From assembly GCA_023954035.1 (NCBI GenBank), contig JAMLIT010000008.1, forward strand, positions 1 to 64,000: 64,000 nt of DNA, written 5' to 3'. Position 1 is the first letter of the stretch; every line of letters begins with the position of its first letter. Of the stretch, positions 8,423 to 17,020 are shown one piece after another. This stretch comes from Burkholderiaceae bacterium (GTDB lineage: Bacteria; Pseudomonadota; Gammaproteobacteria; Burkholderiales; Burkholderiaceae_C). Made by a program: the position numbers and the translations under genes. Below the pieces are notes generated by a model. The model worked only from the letters and a program-made list of their open reading frames with translations. It searched no databases and had not been told where the DNA came from.

Positions 8423-9331
8423 ATGCCCACCTTAGCCGATTATTCCCAAGGCGCTGCATTTGTCCGCGGCCAGTACCTGCCGATCGCCGAGGCAGCCATT
8501 CCCATCACCGACTGGGGCTTTCTTCGCTCCGATGCGACCTACGACGTGGTCACGGTGTGGGATGGCGCGTTTTTCCGCCTCGATGCCCACCTGGAGCGAT
8601 TTGCCCGCAGTTGCGAAAGCTTTCGCCTCGACCCCGGCCTGTCCTGCGCCCAGATCACGCAGGTGCTCGAGGAGTGCGTGCGCCTGTGCGGGCTGCGCAA
8701 CGCCTATGTGGAGATGATCGCCACGCGCGGCCAGCCTCCCTGGGGTTCGCGCGATCCGCGCCAGGCGGTCAACCAGTTCTACGCTTTTGCCGTGCCTTAC
8801 GTCTGGATTGCCAACGAGGCGCAGCGTGCGCAGGGGCTGAACCTGGTGGTCAGTGACGTGCAACGCATCCCCGCCAGCAGCGTGGATCCGCGGGCCAAGA
8901 ACTACCACTGGAACGACCTGACCATGGGGCTGCTCGGCGCGCTGGATGCCGGCGGCGATACCGTGGTGCTGACCGACGGCCTTGGCAACGTGGTCGAAGG
9001 CCCGGGTTTCAACCTGTTTTGCCTCAACGCACACGGCGTGCTGGTCACGCCGGCCCAGGGTGTGCTCGAAGGCATCACCCGGCGCACGGTCATTGAAATC
9101 GCTCAGGCGGCAGGCTGGCCCGTCGAGCAGCGCACCCTGCCCGTGGCCGAACTGCGCGGCGCGCGCGAGGCCTTTGTCACCAGCTCGGGTGGTGGCGTGC
9201 TCCCCGTGACGCAGGTGGATGGGCAGGCCGTGGCCACCGGTCTGGTGGGGCTGGTGACGCAGAAGCTGCTCGATACCTATTGGGCTTGGCACCGCGACCC
9301 ACGCTACAGCCGGGCCGTGGTCTACGGCTGA
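8423..9331 (+). CDS. Class IV aminotransferase (branched-chain/D-amino-acid type)
   Basis: A 302-residue fold-type IV PLP enzyme. Motifs: GFLRSDATYDVVTVWDGAFFRLDAHLERF at the N-terminus, the PLP lysine Lys159 in RAKNYHWNDL, GLGNVVEGPGFNLFCL with the cofactor-binding Glu, and GVLEGITRRTVIEIAQ near the C-terminus. The family includes branched-chain aminotransferases, D-amino-acid transaminases and 4-amino-4-deoxychorismate lyases. The missing pabA/B neighbours and the sequence favour an aminotransferase, but substrate stereochemistry cannot be read off. The ATG at 8423 gives MPTLADYSQGAAF. It runs divergently from the DUF427 gene. Confidence 0.88.
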   Translation: MPTLADYSQGAAFVRGQYLPIAEAAIPITDWGFLRSDATYDVVTVWDGAFFRLDAHLERFARSCESFRLDPGLSCAQITQVLEECVRLCGLRNAYVEMIATRGQPPWGSRDPRQAVNQFYAFAVPYVWIANEAQRAQGLNLVVSDVQRIPASSVDPRAKNYHWNDLTMGLLGALDAGGDTVVLTDGLGNVVEGPGFNLFCLNAHGVLVTPAQGVLEGITRRTVIEIAQAAGWPVEQRTLPVAELRGAREAFVTSSGGGVLPVTQVDGQAVATGLVGLVTQKLLDTYWAWHRDPRYSRAVVYG

Positions 9332-9378
9332 TCGCGCCACGCGCCACCAGTCTCCTCGGCGAACCGCCCCAGTCGACT

Positions 9379-9406
9379 TTGCCCGTAAAGTACGACCAGA
9401 TACAAA
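9379..9406 (+). promoter_or_regulatory. Possible sigma-70 promoter for the SDR gene
   Basis: TTGCCC (9379-9384) and TACAAA (9401-9406) are separated by 16 bp in the 97-bp gap before the SDR gene, in a locally AT-richer patch. A GGGAG Shine-Dalgarno-like sequence follows just before the ATG at 9429. Both hexamers are imperfect, so this is only a candidate. Confidence 0.35.
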
Positions 9407-9428
9407 TTTTCCATCGGGAGAACAAGCA

Positions 9429-10337
9429 ATGCAGTTGGATTTCAAAGGCCGGGTGGCCATCGTCACCGGGGCAGGGGGCGGTTTGGGGCGCGCGCATGCG
9501 CTGGCGCTGGCGGCGCGCGGCGCGCGCGTGTTGGTCAATGACCTGGGCGGGGGCGTGCATGGTGAAGGCGGATCGGTCAGCGCCGCGCAAAAAGTGGTGG
9601 ACGAGATTCGCGCCGCAGGCGGCGAGGCACTGGCCAACGGCGCCTCGGTCGCCGACTTTGCCGCCGTGCAGGCCATGGTGCAGCAGGCCGTGGACGCCTG
9701 GGGTCGGGTGGACGTGTTGGTCAACAATGCTGGCATCCTGCGCGACAAGAGCTTCGCCAAGATGGAAATGGCGGACTTTCGTACCGTTGTCGACGTACAC
9801 CTCATGGGTGCGGCGCACTGCTGCAAGGCGGTGTGGCCGCACATGGTGGCGCAGGGGTACGGACGCATCGTGATGACGACCTCGTCCACCGGCCTGTACG
9901 GCAACTTTGGCCAGAGCAACTATGGCGCGGCCAAGCTGGCGCTCGTCGGTCTGATGCAAACCCTGGCGCTGGAAGGCGCGAAATACCACATTCACGTCAA
10001 CGCGCTCGCGCCCACCGCCGCCACGCGGATGACCGAAGGCCTGATGCCCGAAGAAATCCTGGCCATGCTGCAACCCGAAGCCGTCGTTCCGGCCATGCTG
10101 GTGCTGGCGCACGAGACCGCGCCCACACGCACCACGCTGTGCGCTGGCGCAGGCAGCTTCGAGGCAGCACACGTGACCCTGACCCAGGGAATCTTTGTGG
10201 GTACCGGACCCGATGCTCCCGAGCAACTCGCAAGGCGCCTGGCCGAAGTGACGGACCGCGCTGGCGAGACCGTGCCGGGCAGTGGCGCGGCGCAGGGCGC
10301 ACTGGAAGTCCAGAAGGCCATGGCGGCGCGCGGCTGA
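9429..10337 (+). CDS. SDR-family (3R)-hydroxyacyl-CoA dehydrogenase-like oxidoreductase
   Basis: A 302-residue short-chain dehydrogenase. The cofactor motif TGAGGGLG is at residues 13-20, NNAG at 99-102 and the catalytic Ser152/Ser153-Tyr165-Lys169 set in TSSTGLYGNFGQSNYGAAK. The VNDLGGGVHGEG stretch after strand beta-2 and GLYGNFGQSNYG are typical of the dehydrogenase unit of peroxisomal-type multifunctional enzyme 2. A role in (3R)-hydroxyacyl-CoA oxidation in fatty acid or side-chain degradation is therefore inferred. The C-terminal 60 residues are more divergent. It is flanked by same-strand genes with gaps of about 97 bp, so an operon is not certain. Confidence 0.87.
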   Translation: MQLDFKGRVAIVTGAGGGLGRAHALALAARGARVLVNDLGGGVHGEGGSVSAAQKVVDEIRAAGGEALANGASVADFAAVQAMVQQAVDAWGRVDVLVNNAGILRDKSFAKMEMADFRTVVDVHLMGAAHCCKAVWPHMVAQGYGRIVMTTSSTGLYGNFGQSNYGAAKLALVGLMQTLALEGAKYHIHVNALAPTAATRMTEGLMPEEILAMLQPEAVVPAMLVLAHETAPTRTTLCAGAGSFEAAHVTLTQGIFVGTGPDAPEQLARRLAEVTDRAGETVPGSGAAQGALEVQKAMAARG

Positions 10338-10433
10338 ACCGAGGCGAAGTCCGGAATTTCCTTGCCGCAGCGCGAGCCCGGGCTGCGTGCTAAGTTCTGC
10401 GCACTTCAAAAACCAGCCATTGGCAGCCTATTC

Positions 10434-11948
10434 ATGAGTTCCCTCCAGGACGCCCTGCGCGCGCAGCCGATCGCCAGTATTCGCCGCGGGATCGAAAAAG
10501 AAGGTCTGCGCGTGCAGCCCGCGGGCGAGCTGGCGCTCACGCCCCATCCGGTCGCGCTCGGCTCGGCGCTGACGCACCCGCACATCACCACCGACTACAG
10601 CGAATCGCAAATCGAGCTGGTGACTGGCGCCCATCTGGACATCGATGCGTGCCTGGACGAGCTGACCCATATCCATCAGTTTGTGCATCACACGCTGGCG
10701 GCGCAGGGAGACGAGCGCCTGTGGGTCTCCAGCATGCCTTGCCGATTGCCCACCGACGAGACGATTCCGCTGGCGCGCTATGGCAGCTCGAACGTCGGCC
10801 GCGCCAAGAGTGTCTACCGCATGGGGCTGGGCCACCGCTATGGGCGTCGCATGCAGACCATTTGTGGCATTCATTACAACTGGTCCATGCCGGGCGTCAG
10901 CAGCGAGCAGTACTTTGCGCTGATCCGCAATTTCCGTCGCCACGCATTCGTGCTGTTGTACCTGTTCGGCGCCTCGCCCGCGCTGTGCTCCTGCTTTGCC
11001 CAGGGGCGGCCCCATGCCCTGCAGGTCTTCGGGACCGACGCCTTGTACCTTCCCCATGCGACGTCGCTGCGCATGGGTCGCCTGGGTTACCAGAGCGACG
11101 CCCAGGCCACGTTGGCGGTGAGCTACAACGGGCTCGATGGCTACGCCCGCTCGCTGCACGAGGCGCTGACCCGGCCCTATCCCGCCTACGAAGCGGTGGG
11201 CATCCGCAATCCCGGCGGCGATTACAACCAGCTGGGCACCAGTCTGCTGCAAATCGAAAACGAGTTCTACGGCACCATCCGTCCGAAGCGGGTGATCCGG
11301 CCTGGCGAGCGCCCGCTGCATGCGTTGCGCGAACGCGGCGTGGAGTACGTCGAGGTGCGCCTGATGGATCTGGATCCCTTCGTTCCCGTCGGAATCACGG
11401 CCGAGACCATGCGGCTGCTCGACGTGTTCCTGCTGCACTGCCTGCTCTCTGACAGTCCGCAAGACACGCCGGACGAAATTACCGAGATCAAGCACAACCA
11501 GCACCTGACCGCGGCGCGGGGGCGCGAGCCGGGGTTGTGTCTGCTGCGCGGGGGACGTTCCGTGCCCTTGATCGACTGGGCGGCCGAAGTGCTCGAGGCT
11601 TGCGCGCCCTATGCGGCGGCGCTGGACGCGGTGCAAGGCCAGAGCGCCCACCGTGCCGCGCTGACCCAGGCCCAGGCAAGCCTGGCCGCGCCCCATACCA
11701 CGCCGTCGGCGCGCATCTTGCAGGCGATGGCCCAGCAAGCCGAGTGTGGTTTCGTGGGGTTCGCTGCGCAGTGCTCGGACCGTGCGCGCCAGGCTCTCCT
11801 GGCCTTGCCATGGAGCGGCGAGAACCAGGCGCGTTTCGAAGTCATGGCGGCGCAGTCCTGGGAGGCGCAAAAAGCCATCGAGGCGGCAGACACCCTTTCT
11901 TTTGAGGATTGGCGCGTCCAATACATGTCGGCTCGCAATCTGGGCTAG
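10434..11948 (+). CDS. gshA: Glutamate-cysteine ligase (proteobacterial type)
   Basis: A 504-residue GshA, catalysing ATP-dependent formation of gamma-glutamylcysteine, the first step of glutathione synthesis. Family signatures: GIEKEGLRVQPAGELALTPHP at the N-terminus, ITTDYSESQIELVTG, ERLWVSSMPCRLP, GRAKSVYRMGLGHRYGRRMQTICGIHYNWS and YGTIRPKRVIRPGERPLHAL, with YVEVRLMDLDPFVPVG further on. The ATG at 10434 (MSSLQDALRAQPIASIRRGIEKEG) matches the usual start. Length is as expected for the E. coli-like class. gshB is not in the window. Confidence 0.95.
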   Translation: MSSLQDALRAQPIASIRRGIEKEGLRVQPAGELALTPHPVALGSALTHPHITTDYSESQIELVTGAHLDIDACLDELTHIHQFVHHTLAAQGDERLWVSSMPCRLPTDETIPLARYGSSNVGRAKSVYRMGLGHRYGRRMQTICGIHYNWSMPGVSSEQYFALIRNFRRHAFVLLYLFGASPALCSCFAQGRPHALQVFGTDALYLPHATSLRMGRLGYQSDAQATLAVSYNGLDGYARSLHEALTRPYPAYEAVGIRNPGGDYNQLGTSLLQIENEFYGTIRPKRVIRPGERPLHALRERGVEYVEVRLMDLDPFVPVGITAETMRLLDVFLLHCLLSDSPQDTPDEITEIKHNQHLTAARGREPGLCLLRGGRSVPLIDWAAEVLEACAPYAAALDAVQGQSAHRAALTQAQASLAAPHTTPSARILQAMAQQAECGFVGFAAQCSDRARQALLALPWSGENQARFEVMAAQSWEAQKAIEAADTLSFEDWRVQYMSARNLG

Positions 11949-11980
11949 CCCTGCAGGGGGAAAAAGCCTGGCCAGAAACC

Positions 11981-12685
11981 TCAGCGCCGTTCCTCGAAGC
12001 TGCCGCGCCCGGTGCGCGGATAGCGTTTGCCGTTGTTGTCCGTGCAGGTGAATGCGCTGCATTCTTTGATGTGCGGTCGCCCAGGCCGGTCGGGGTGCGG
12101 GGGTCTGGGCCGGATGGGGTGCACCGGCCAGGCGGGCGGCTGCACCACCACCACCTGCGGGCGGTTGGCGCGTGCCAGCTCGGCCTGGGCATAGGCCTCG
12201 GGGCCGAGGCAGGAAAAATCCATTTGGCGCTGGGCAGCTTCCAAGCGGGCAGCCTGTTCTTCGGGGGTTCGCGCGCTGCTGGCAGCGACCGCGTTCAGCT
12301 GGCGCCGCGCGTCCTGGCAGGCCGGGGAACGGGCATGGTCCTGGGTCCCGGCCGCCCGATTGCGCGCTGCATCGCGGGCTTTTTGCGCCTCGCGCTCTTC
12401 GCGCCGTTCGGCCGCTTGCGCTTCGGCCGCCAGGCGCTCGCGCAATCGCTGCGCCGCTTGTTCGCCGGCAGCGCGCTCGCGCTCGAGTTCTTCGGGGCTC
12501 TTGCGGGCCTGCACTTCCTGGCTGCGGTCGCCCGCGTCGCAGGCCGAATCGGTGTAGGTCACCTTGCCGGTGCGTGCGTCGGTACAGCGCAGAACCTGCG
12601 CAGTTGCTGGCAGCGCCAGTGCGGCGCCCGCACAGAACAGGGCGACGCTCATTCCCGGAAACCAGGGGCGTGGGCGGCAGTCCAT
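11981..12685 (-). CDS. DUF4124-domain periplasmic protein
   Basis: A 234-residue exported protein. A signal peptide covers residues about 1-30 (…CAGAALALPATAQ). It is followed by a DUF4124 domain (QVLRCTDARTGKVTYTDSACDAG) with its characteristic paired cysteines, a long Arg/Glu/Ala-rich helix of about 80 residues, and a Pro-rich tail ending in a second small Cys-containing segment (CSAFTCTDNNGKRYPR). DUF4124 proteins are periplasmic and of unknown function; the coiled region suggests an extended structure. It starts 8 bp after the stop of the neighbouring charged lipoprotein gene and both are probably cotranscribed. Confidence 0.8.
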   Translation of the reverse strand: MDCRPRPWFPGMSVALFCAGAALALPATAQVLRCTDARTGKVTYTDSACDAGDRSQEVQARKSPEELERERAAGEQAAQRLRERLAAEAQAAERREEREAQKARDAARNRAAGTQDHARSPACQDARRQLNAVAASSARTPEEQAARLEAAQRQMDFSCLGPEAYAQAELARANRPQVVVVQPPAWPVHPIRPRPPHPDRPGRPHIKECSAFTCTDNNGKRYPRTGRGSFEERR

Positions 12686-12693
12686 GGCTGGCC

Positions 12694-13257
12694 TCAGGGC
12701 ATGTCTTCCGAACGCGGCAGGAACTGGCCGGTCTTGGGGTTGTAGCGGTCGTAGTCGGTCCGCGGGGTGCCGTCCGAGTTGCGGTTGTTGCGGCTGGCGC
12801 GTTCGCGCTGCTCGCGTTGGCGTTCGGCCAGCTCGCGCTCGCGGCGCTCGCGCTCCCACTTCTCGCGTTGGCGCTGGGCATCGTTGCGGGCGCGCTCCTC
12901 GCGCTCGCGCTGGGCGCGCTGGTGGTCGCGCTCACGCTCGCGTTCCCAGCGCGCACGGTCGCGCTCGCGTTCGAGCCGGTCGTGCTCGGCACGCTCGCGC
13001 TCTGCCTGCCGCTGACGCCAGGCACGCCGCTCACGTTCGTCCCGCATGTCCTCCCAGCGATCGTGGCCGGGTCGCACCACCGGGTAGGCGGGGTAGGTGG
13101 CATAGCCGGGGCTGTCGTAGACGATTCCACCGCCATACACCGGCGTGGGCGCATAGACGCCGGAATAATAGGGATCGCCAGGGGCGGTGGCGCAACCTGC
13201 GCTTGCGGCAAGCAACGCGGTGGCGGCGGACAATCTCAAGAGGCGCTGGGCTGGCAT
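12694..13257 (-). CDS. Lipoprotein with long Arg/Glu charged repeat region
   Basis: A 187-residue predicted lipoprotein. The signal peptide ends in a lipobox LLAASAGC (Cys22). A Tyr/Pro/Gly-rich segment follows (PYYSGVYAPTPVYGGG...), then about 100 residues of RERE/RERD-type charged repeats predicted as a single helix, and an Asn/Asp-rich end (RTDYDRYNPKTGQFLPRSEDM). Lipid attachment would place it at the inner leaflet of the outer membrane, with the helix extending into the periplasm; that is inference. No family is recognised. It precedes the DUF4124 gene by 8 bp on the same strand. Confidence 0.78.
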   Translation of the reverse strand: MPAQRLLRLSAATALLAASAGCATAPGDPYYSGVYAPTPVYGGGIVYDSPGYATYPAYPVVRPGHDRWEDMRDERERRAWRQRQAERERAEHDRLERERDRARWERERERDHQRAQREREERARNDAQRQREKWERERRERELAERQREQRERASRNNRNSDGTPRTDYDRYNPKTGQFLPRSEDMP

Positions 13258-13420
13258 GGTGGTGCTCCTGCGGCGCGGGCGATCCCGCGGTCTGCTGTTT
13301 CCGTTGCAGAGCTGCTACGGGTCTGATCTCAGCTTATACGCTGGTAGCGCCCCGCGCGTTGACGGCCAAGACCTACATTGCGCGTTCTTTGCCGGCGCTT
13401 CTTGGTTGCAGCCAGATGTA

Positions 13421-14380
13421 TCAGGGCAGAAGCACCTTGCGCAGCGTATTGGCCAAATCTTCCGCAACGAACTTGGCCACGTAACCATCGGCGCCGACGC
13501 TGCGCACATGGTCTTCATTGGCTGAGCCGGAGAGCGAAGAGTGAATGACGACCGGCAGGCTGCTCAGGCGCGCGCTCTGTTTGATGTTGCGCGTGAGCGT
13601 GAAGCCGTCCATCTCGGGCATTTCCAGGTCGGTCAGCACCAGAGCGACCTTGTCGTACACAGTCTTGCCTTCGGCCTGTGCCTCGTCGGCGAGGGCGTTG
13701 AGCCGATCCCAGGCCTCTTTGCCGGATTTGGTCATCTCATACGGAGCCTGGAGCAGCTTGAGTTCCTGCTCGATGAGCGAGCGTGCGACAAAGGAATCGT
13801 CGGCTGCCAGCACGATGGTGCCGGGCTTGAGCGCCAGCCTGGAGCCGACTTTCTGCGGATCGACCTGGTGCTCATCGGAGGGCGAGACCATTTGCAAAAT
13901 CGCCTCGACGTCCAGAACCTGCGCCAAACGGGTGCTGTCGGTGTTGCCGTCCAGGCGCGCTATGCTGGTCACGAGCTTTCCAGCCGCGCCACTCGATTCC
14001 GCCGACATCACCTGGTTCCAGTCCAGTCGGGCGATGTCTTCGACCGACTCGACGGCAAAGGCCTGTGTGGTACGCGCAAACTCGGTGACCAGCATGATGT
14101 TGAGGCCGGTTTGGGGCGTGCAGCCGACGATGGAAGGCAGGTCGAGGACTGGAATCACCTGGCCGCGCAGGTTGACCACGCCCAGCGAGTGCGGCGTGGC
14201 ACCCACGATGGGGGTGATGGTCGGCATGGCGACGATCTCGCGGATCTTGAAAACATTGATGCCGAACAGCTCGGACTGGCCCAGAGCGCTGTCGGTGCCC
14301 AGACGAAAAAGCAACAGTTCGAACTTGTTGCTGCTGGTGAGGTTGGTCCGCTCGTCGATGTCCTGCTGGGCAGTTTTCAT
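13421..14380 (-). CDS. cheV: Chemotaxis coupling protein CheV
   Basis: A 319-residue CheV with an N-terminal CheW domain (residues about 15-165: LLLFRLG...LFGINVFKIREIV...GVVNLRGQVIPVLDLP) and a C-terminal response-regulator receiver domain (about 190-319). The receiver has the acidic pocket in VLAADDS, the phospho-acceptor Asp in VLTDLEMPEMDGF, the Ser/Thr site in VIHSSLSG and a Lys in YVAKFVAEDL. CheV couples receptors to CheA and adapts by phosphorylation. The ATG at 14380 has an AAAGGAA ribosome-binding site 8 nt upstream. It stands alone, with no other che genes in the window; the nearest motility genes are flhDC at 50 kb. Confidence 0.94.
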   Translation of the reverse strand: MKTAQQDIDERTNLTSSNKFELLLFRLGTDSALGQSELFGINVFKIREIVAMPTITPIVGATPHSLGVVNLRGQVIPVLDLPSIVGCTPQTGLNIMLVTEFARTTQAFAVESVEDIARLDWNQVMSAESSGAAGKLVTSIARLDGNTDSTRLAQVLDVEAILQMVSPSDEHQVDPQKVGSRLALKPGTIVLAADDSFVARSLIEQELKLLQAPYEMTKSGKEAWDRLNALADEAQAEGKTVYDKVALVLTDLEMPEMDGFTLTRNIKQSARLSSLPVVIHSSLSGSANEDHVRSVGADGYVAKFVAEDLANTLRKVLLP

Positions 14381-14576
14381 GGGAAAGTTCCTTTGTGCGC
14401 TCGCAGCGCCGAATGGGCAAATTCTAGGGGCGCCGTGCGTGCGCGGCGAGGGCGATTTCCCGCGCACACGGCGAGCGCGGCTGTCGGCGTTTTCGGAGCG
14501 CAGGTCGGGCGCTTTCTATGATCCTGTTTTGATAGCAATAAAACCAATCACAGTAAGCGAAACAAGGCGATTTCTA

Positions 14577-15059
14577 TTAATTTTTCTCGCCCGCCACGAA
14601 CACGGGCTCGCATCGCAGCTCGGTCCTCACCGAGTTGGCAATGAAGCACGACAGATGCGCTTGATGATGCAGCTCGGCGATTTGCTCTTGCGTGGGCAGG
14701 AGGGCGCCGGAAAAGCGCGCCTCGGGTCGCAGCGTCACGAGCGTCATGGCCAGGCGCCCCTCTGCGTTCTTGTCCATGAGCCCGAAAGCCGCGTCGCGAT
14801 AGCGGTCCACGCAAAAACCGCGCCGGGCTGCCAGCGACAGAAACCACAGCATGTGGCAACTCGACAAAGAAGCGACAAACGCTTCCTCGGGGTCGATGGC
14901 CGCCGGGTCCGACCACGGCAGAGGCACTACGTGCGGGGACGATGAGCCGGCGATCTCCGCGCCGCCATCGAAGGCGATGCGGTGTCGGCGGCTGTAGCGC
15001 TGGCCGAGGAAATCCTGGTCTCCCCGCTCCCAGAGGATGGTGGCCGAGTGCTGCGCCAT
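14577..15059 (-). CDS. OsmC family protein
   Basis: A 160-residue OsmC/Ohr-superfamily protein. It has the conserved DPEEAFVASLSSCHMLWFLSLAARRGF with the reactive Cys near residue 68 and the second conserved Cys in HHQAHLSCFIANSVRTEL near 140. Two redox cysteines and the fold imply a thiol-dependent hydroperoxide reductase role; members of this YhfA/OsmC subfamily are only loosely characterised. It is followed on the same strand by nothing obvious for about 190 bp, and the DUF2945 gene lies 26 bp upstream. Confidence 0.87.
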   Translation of the reverse strand: MAQHSATILWERGDQDFLGQRYSRRHRIAFDGGAEIAGSSSPHVVPLPWSDPAAIDPEEAFVASLSSCHMLWFLSLAARRGFCVDRYRDAAFGLMDKNAEGRLAMTLVTLRPEARFSGALLPTQEQIAELHHQAHLSCFIANSVRTELRCEPVFVAGEKN

Positions 15060-15085
15060 AAAAAATCTCCCAAAAACGGGCTGGA

Positions 15086-15298
15086 TCAGGAAAGCTTTTT
15101 TATCGCCGAGCCCTTGTGCGCGGCGACATGGTCGGTCTTGTCGCTCTTGATCTCGTACTGGGGGTCGTCCTCGCTGGCGCGGCGCGTATGGCCCTTGTAC
15201 TCGAAATCCTTCTTGTGCACTTTGGTGATGTGACCGCTGACGTGGCCGGCTTCGGAATTCCAGGTGACGTGGTCACCCACTTTGAATGTGGAAGGCAT
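15086..15298 (-). CDS. DUF2945 / HVA1-TUDOR small protein
   Basis: A 70-residue protein: FKVGDHVTWNSEAGHVSGHITKV, then HTRRASEDDPQYEIKSDKTDHVAAHKGSAIKKL. This is the compact beta-barrel DUF2945 (hypervirulence-associated TUDOR) family, found in bacteria and fungi, of unproven function. The whole protein is the domain. It lies 26 bp upstream of the osmC-like gene on the same strand, so the two may be expressed together as a stress-related pair; that is inference from spacing only. Confidence 0.85.
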   Translation of the reverse strand: MPSTFKVGDHVTWNSEAGHVSGHITKVHKKDFEYKGHTRRASEDDPQYEIKSDKTDHVAAHKGSAIKKLS

Positions 15299-15448
15299 GC
15301 TGTGATCCTCCAGCCGCTGGGCACGCCATGCTATGGCATGCCTGGCCGAGGGGCAAGGCCGCGGCCGAGGCGTTTGCGGCCTCGTCTGACGCGCTGAGGG
15401 TGTCCGGCGTGCTAACTTGCTTCATCGCCCAACGCAACGAGATACTTC

Positions 15449-15652
15449 ATGCCCTTGCCTGCAGAGGCGCCGGTCCCCGAGCCCAAGCCTCCCCTGCCAC
15501 CCCCGGACGATGCGCCGCCGCACCCCGACTGGCTGCCCGAGCCACCCGTCGTCGACCCGCCGGCTCCTCCGGGTGAGCGGCCCATCATCGATCCTCCGGC
15601 TCCCGGCCCCGGCGCGCCGCCGGTGATCGATCCACCGCCCACCTACCATTGA
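15449..15652 (+). CDS. Small proline-rich hypothetical protein
   Basis: A 67-residue reading frame whose product is almost entirely Pro, Asp, Glu and small residues, with a repeated block of the form PP-(V/I)-(V/I)-DPPAP (PPVVDPPAPPGERPIIDPPAPGPGAPPVIDPPPTYH). There is no signal peptide or membrane segment, and the protein would be acidic and disordered. The three DPP repeats suggest selection at the protein level. The opposite strand is open too, but gives only a Gly-rich mirror. It is the only plus-strand gene between two minus-strand genes. No family recognised. Confidence 0.5.
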   Translation: MPLPAEAPVPEPKPPLPPPDDAPPHPDWLPEPPVVDPPAPPGERPIIDPPAPGPGAPPVIDPPPTYH

Positions 15653-15692
15653 ACTTGCGCCAGACAGTGCCAGGCAGGAGCTGGGCGGCCGC

Positions 15693-16952
15693 TCAGACCA
15701 CCCCGGCGGCGCGCAAGGCGGCGATGCGCTCGGTGCTGAGTCCCAGTTCGCCCAGGACGTCCTGCGTGTGCTGCCCGAGTGCCGGCGGAGCATTGCGTAG
15801 CACCGGCGGGTTGCGGGACAGGCGCAGCGGGCTGGCCACGCCGCAGACCGACGCAACGCCATCCCGCGCGTTGCCGTCGGGCCAGCGCGGCAGGGCCACT
15901 GCCAGGCCGCGCGCTTGCACCTGCGGGTCGCCAAACGCCTGGGCGATGTTGTTGATGGGGCCACAGGGCACCGCCTTGTCCTCCAGCAGGGCCACCCAAT
16001 CGGCCGTGCTGCGGGTGCGGGTGACCGCTTCCATCGCGGGGATGAGGTCGCCGCGGTGGCGCACGCGCAAGGTGTTGCTGGCAAAGCGGGGGTCTTTGGC
16101 CCATTCCGGGCGGCCTGCGGCCTCACAGAAGCGCGCGAACTGGCCGTCGTTGCCGATGGCCAGCAGCATCGAACCATCCAGCGTAGGGAAGTCCTGGTAG
16201 GGCGCAAGGCTGGGGTGGCTGTTGCCCTGGCGGGCGGGGGCCACACCCGTTGCCAGGAAGCCGGCAGCCTGGTTGGCCAGAATGGCCATTCCCACGTCAA
16301 GCAAGGCCATGTCGATGTGCTGACCGCGCCCGGTGCTGTGGCGCACGTTGAGGGCGGCCAGGATGGCGGTGCTGGCGTAGACGCCGGTGAACAGATCGGT
16401 CAGCGCCACGCCCACGCGCAGCGGACCGCCGCCAGCTTCGCCGTCGGGCCGGCCGGTGATGCTCATCATCCCCGTCATGGCCTGGATCATCAGGTCGTAG
16501 CCGGCGCGTTCGGCGTACGGCCCGTCCTGGCCAAAGCCGGTGACCGAGCAGTAGATCAGGCGGGGGTTGAGCGCCATCAGGCTGGCGTGGTCCAGGCCGT
16601 ACTGCGCCAGGCCGCCGACCTTGAAGTTCTCGACCAGCACGTCGGCCTGTAGCGCCATCTGGCGGATCAGCGCCTGGCCCTCCGGTGTTGCGATGTCGAG
16701 CGTGACCGAGCGCTTGTTGCGGTTGCAGGCGGTGTAGTAGCTGGCCTGGTCGGTGTCGTGGCCGGCGGCGTCCTTCAGAAAGGGAGGGCCCCAGTGGCGC
16801 GTGTCGTCGCCGACGCCGGGACGCTCGATTTTGACCACGTCGGCGCCCAGGTCCGCCAGTATTTGCGTGCACCAGGGGCCGGCCAGCACGCGCGAGAGGT
16901 CGAGCACGCGGATGCCGTCCAGGGCGCCTGCGGGGGGTGTGGGTAGGCTCAT
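15693..16952 (-). CDS. CaiB/BaiF family CoA-transferase
   Basis: A 419-residue class III CoA-transferase. Signatures: LDGIRVLDLSRVLAGPWCTQILADLGADVVKIERPG (start), DVLVENFKVGGLAQYGLD with the catalytic Asp nearby, CSVTGFGQDGPYAERAGYDLMIQAMTG, and the C-terminal PVLRNAPPALGQHTQDVLGELG. The enzyme moves CoA between carboxylic acids. It lies 68 bp downstream of gcdH on the same strand, an arrangement found for succinyl-CoA:glutarate CoA-transferases that supply glutaryl-CoA; this role is inferred from context. The ATG at 16952 gives MSLPTPPAGALDGIRVL. A copy of the dispersed palindrome sits in the leader. Confidence 0.9.
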   Translation of the reverse strand: MSLPTPPAGALDGIRVLDLSRVLAGPWCTQILADLGADVVKIERPGVGDDTRHWGPPFLKDAAGHDTDQASYYTACNRNKRSVTLDIATPEGQALIRQMALQADVLVENFKVGGLAQYGLDHASLMALNPRLIYCSVTGFGQDGPYAERAGYDLMIQAMTGMMSITGRPDGEAGGGPLRVGVALTDLFTGVYASTAILAALNVRHSTGRGQHIDMALLDVGMAILANQAAGFLATGVAPARQGNSHPSLAPYQDFPTLDGSMLLAIGNDGQFARFCEAAGRPEWAKDPRFASNTLRVRHRGDLIPAMEAVTRTRSTADWVALLEDKAVPCGPINNIAQAFGDPQVQARGLAVALPRWPDGNARDGVASVCGVASPLRLSRNPPVLRNAPPALGQHTQDVLGELGLSTERIAALRAAGVV

Positions 16953-16966
16953 GGTGCTTTCAAAAA

Positions 16967-17003
16967 GATAGCTGGTTGCGCTTATGGGACAAGCGCTGGA
17001 GGC
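16967..17003. repeat. Dispersed palindromic element, between gcdH and the CoA-transferase gene
   Basis: GATAGCTGGTTGCGCTTATG followed by GGACAAGCGCTGGAGGC matches the element consensus (GATAGCT-N-TTGCGCTT-N-AAGCGCTAGAGGC). It sits in the 68-bp intergenic spacer of an apparent operon and could form a hairpin through its GCGCTT/AAGCGC arms. Confidence 0.7.
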
Positions 17004-17020
17004 CAATTTTGCTTAAAATT

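Noticed and set aside
10428..13211. A 927-codon minus-strand frame spanning gshA and its neighbours
   Set aside because: It overlaps three well-supported genes and has an unstructured Arg/Ala/Pro composition. GshA motifs are clear on the plus strand.
15412..15642. Gly-rich minus-strand frame mirroring the proline-rich small protein
   Set aside because: It is the reverse complement of CCN-rich DNA and has a Gly/Ser composition without repeat logic at the protein level. The plus-strand frame explains the DNA better.
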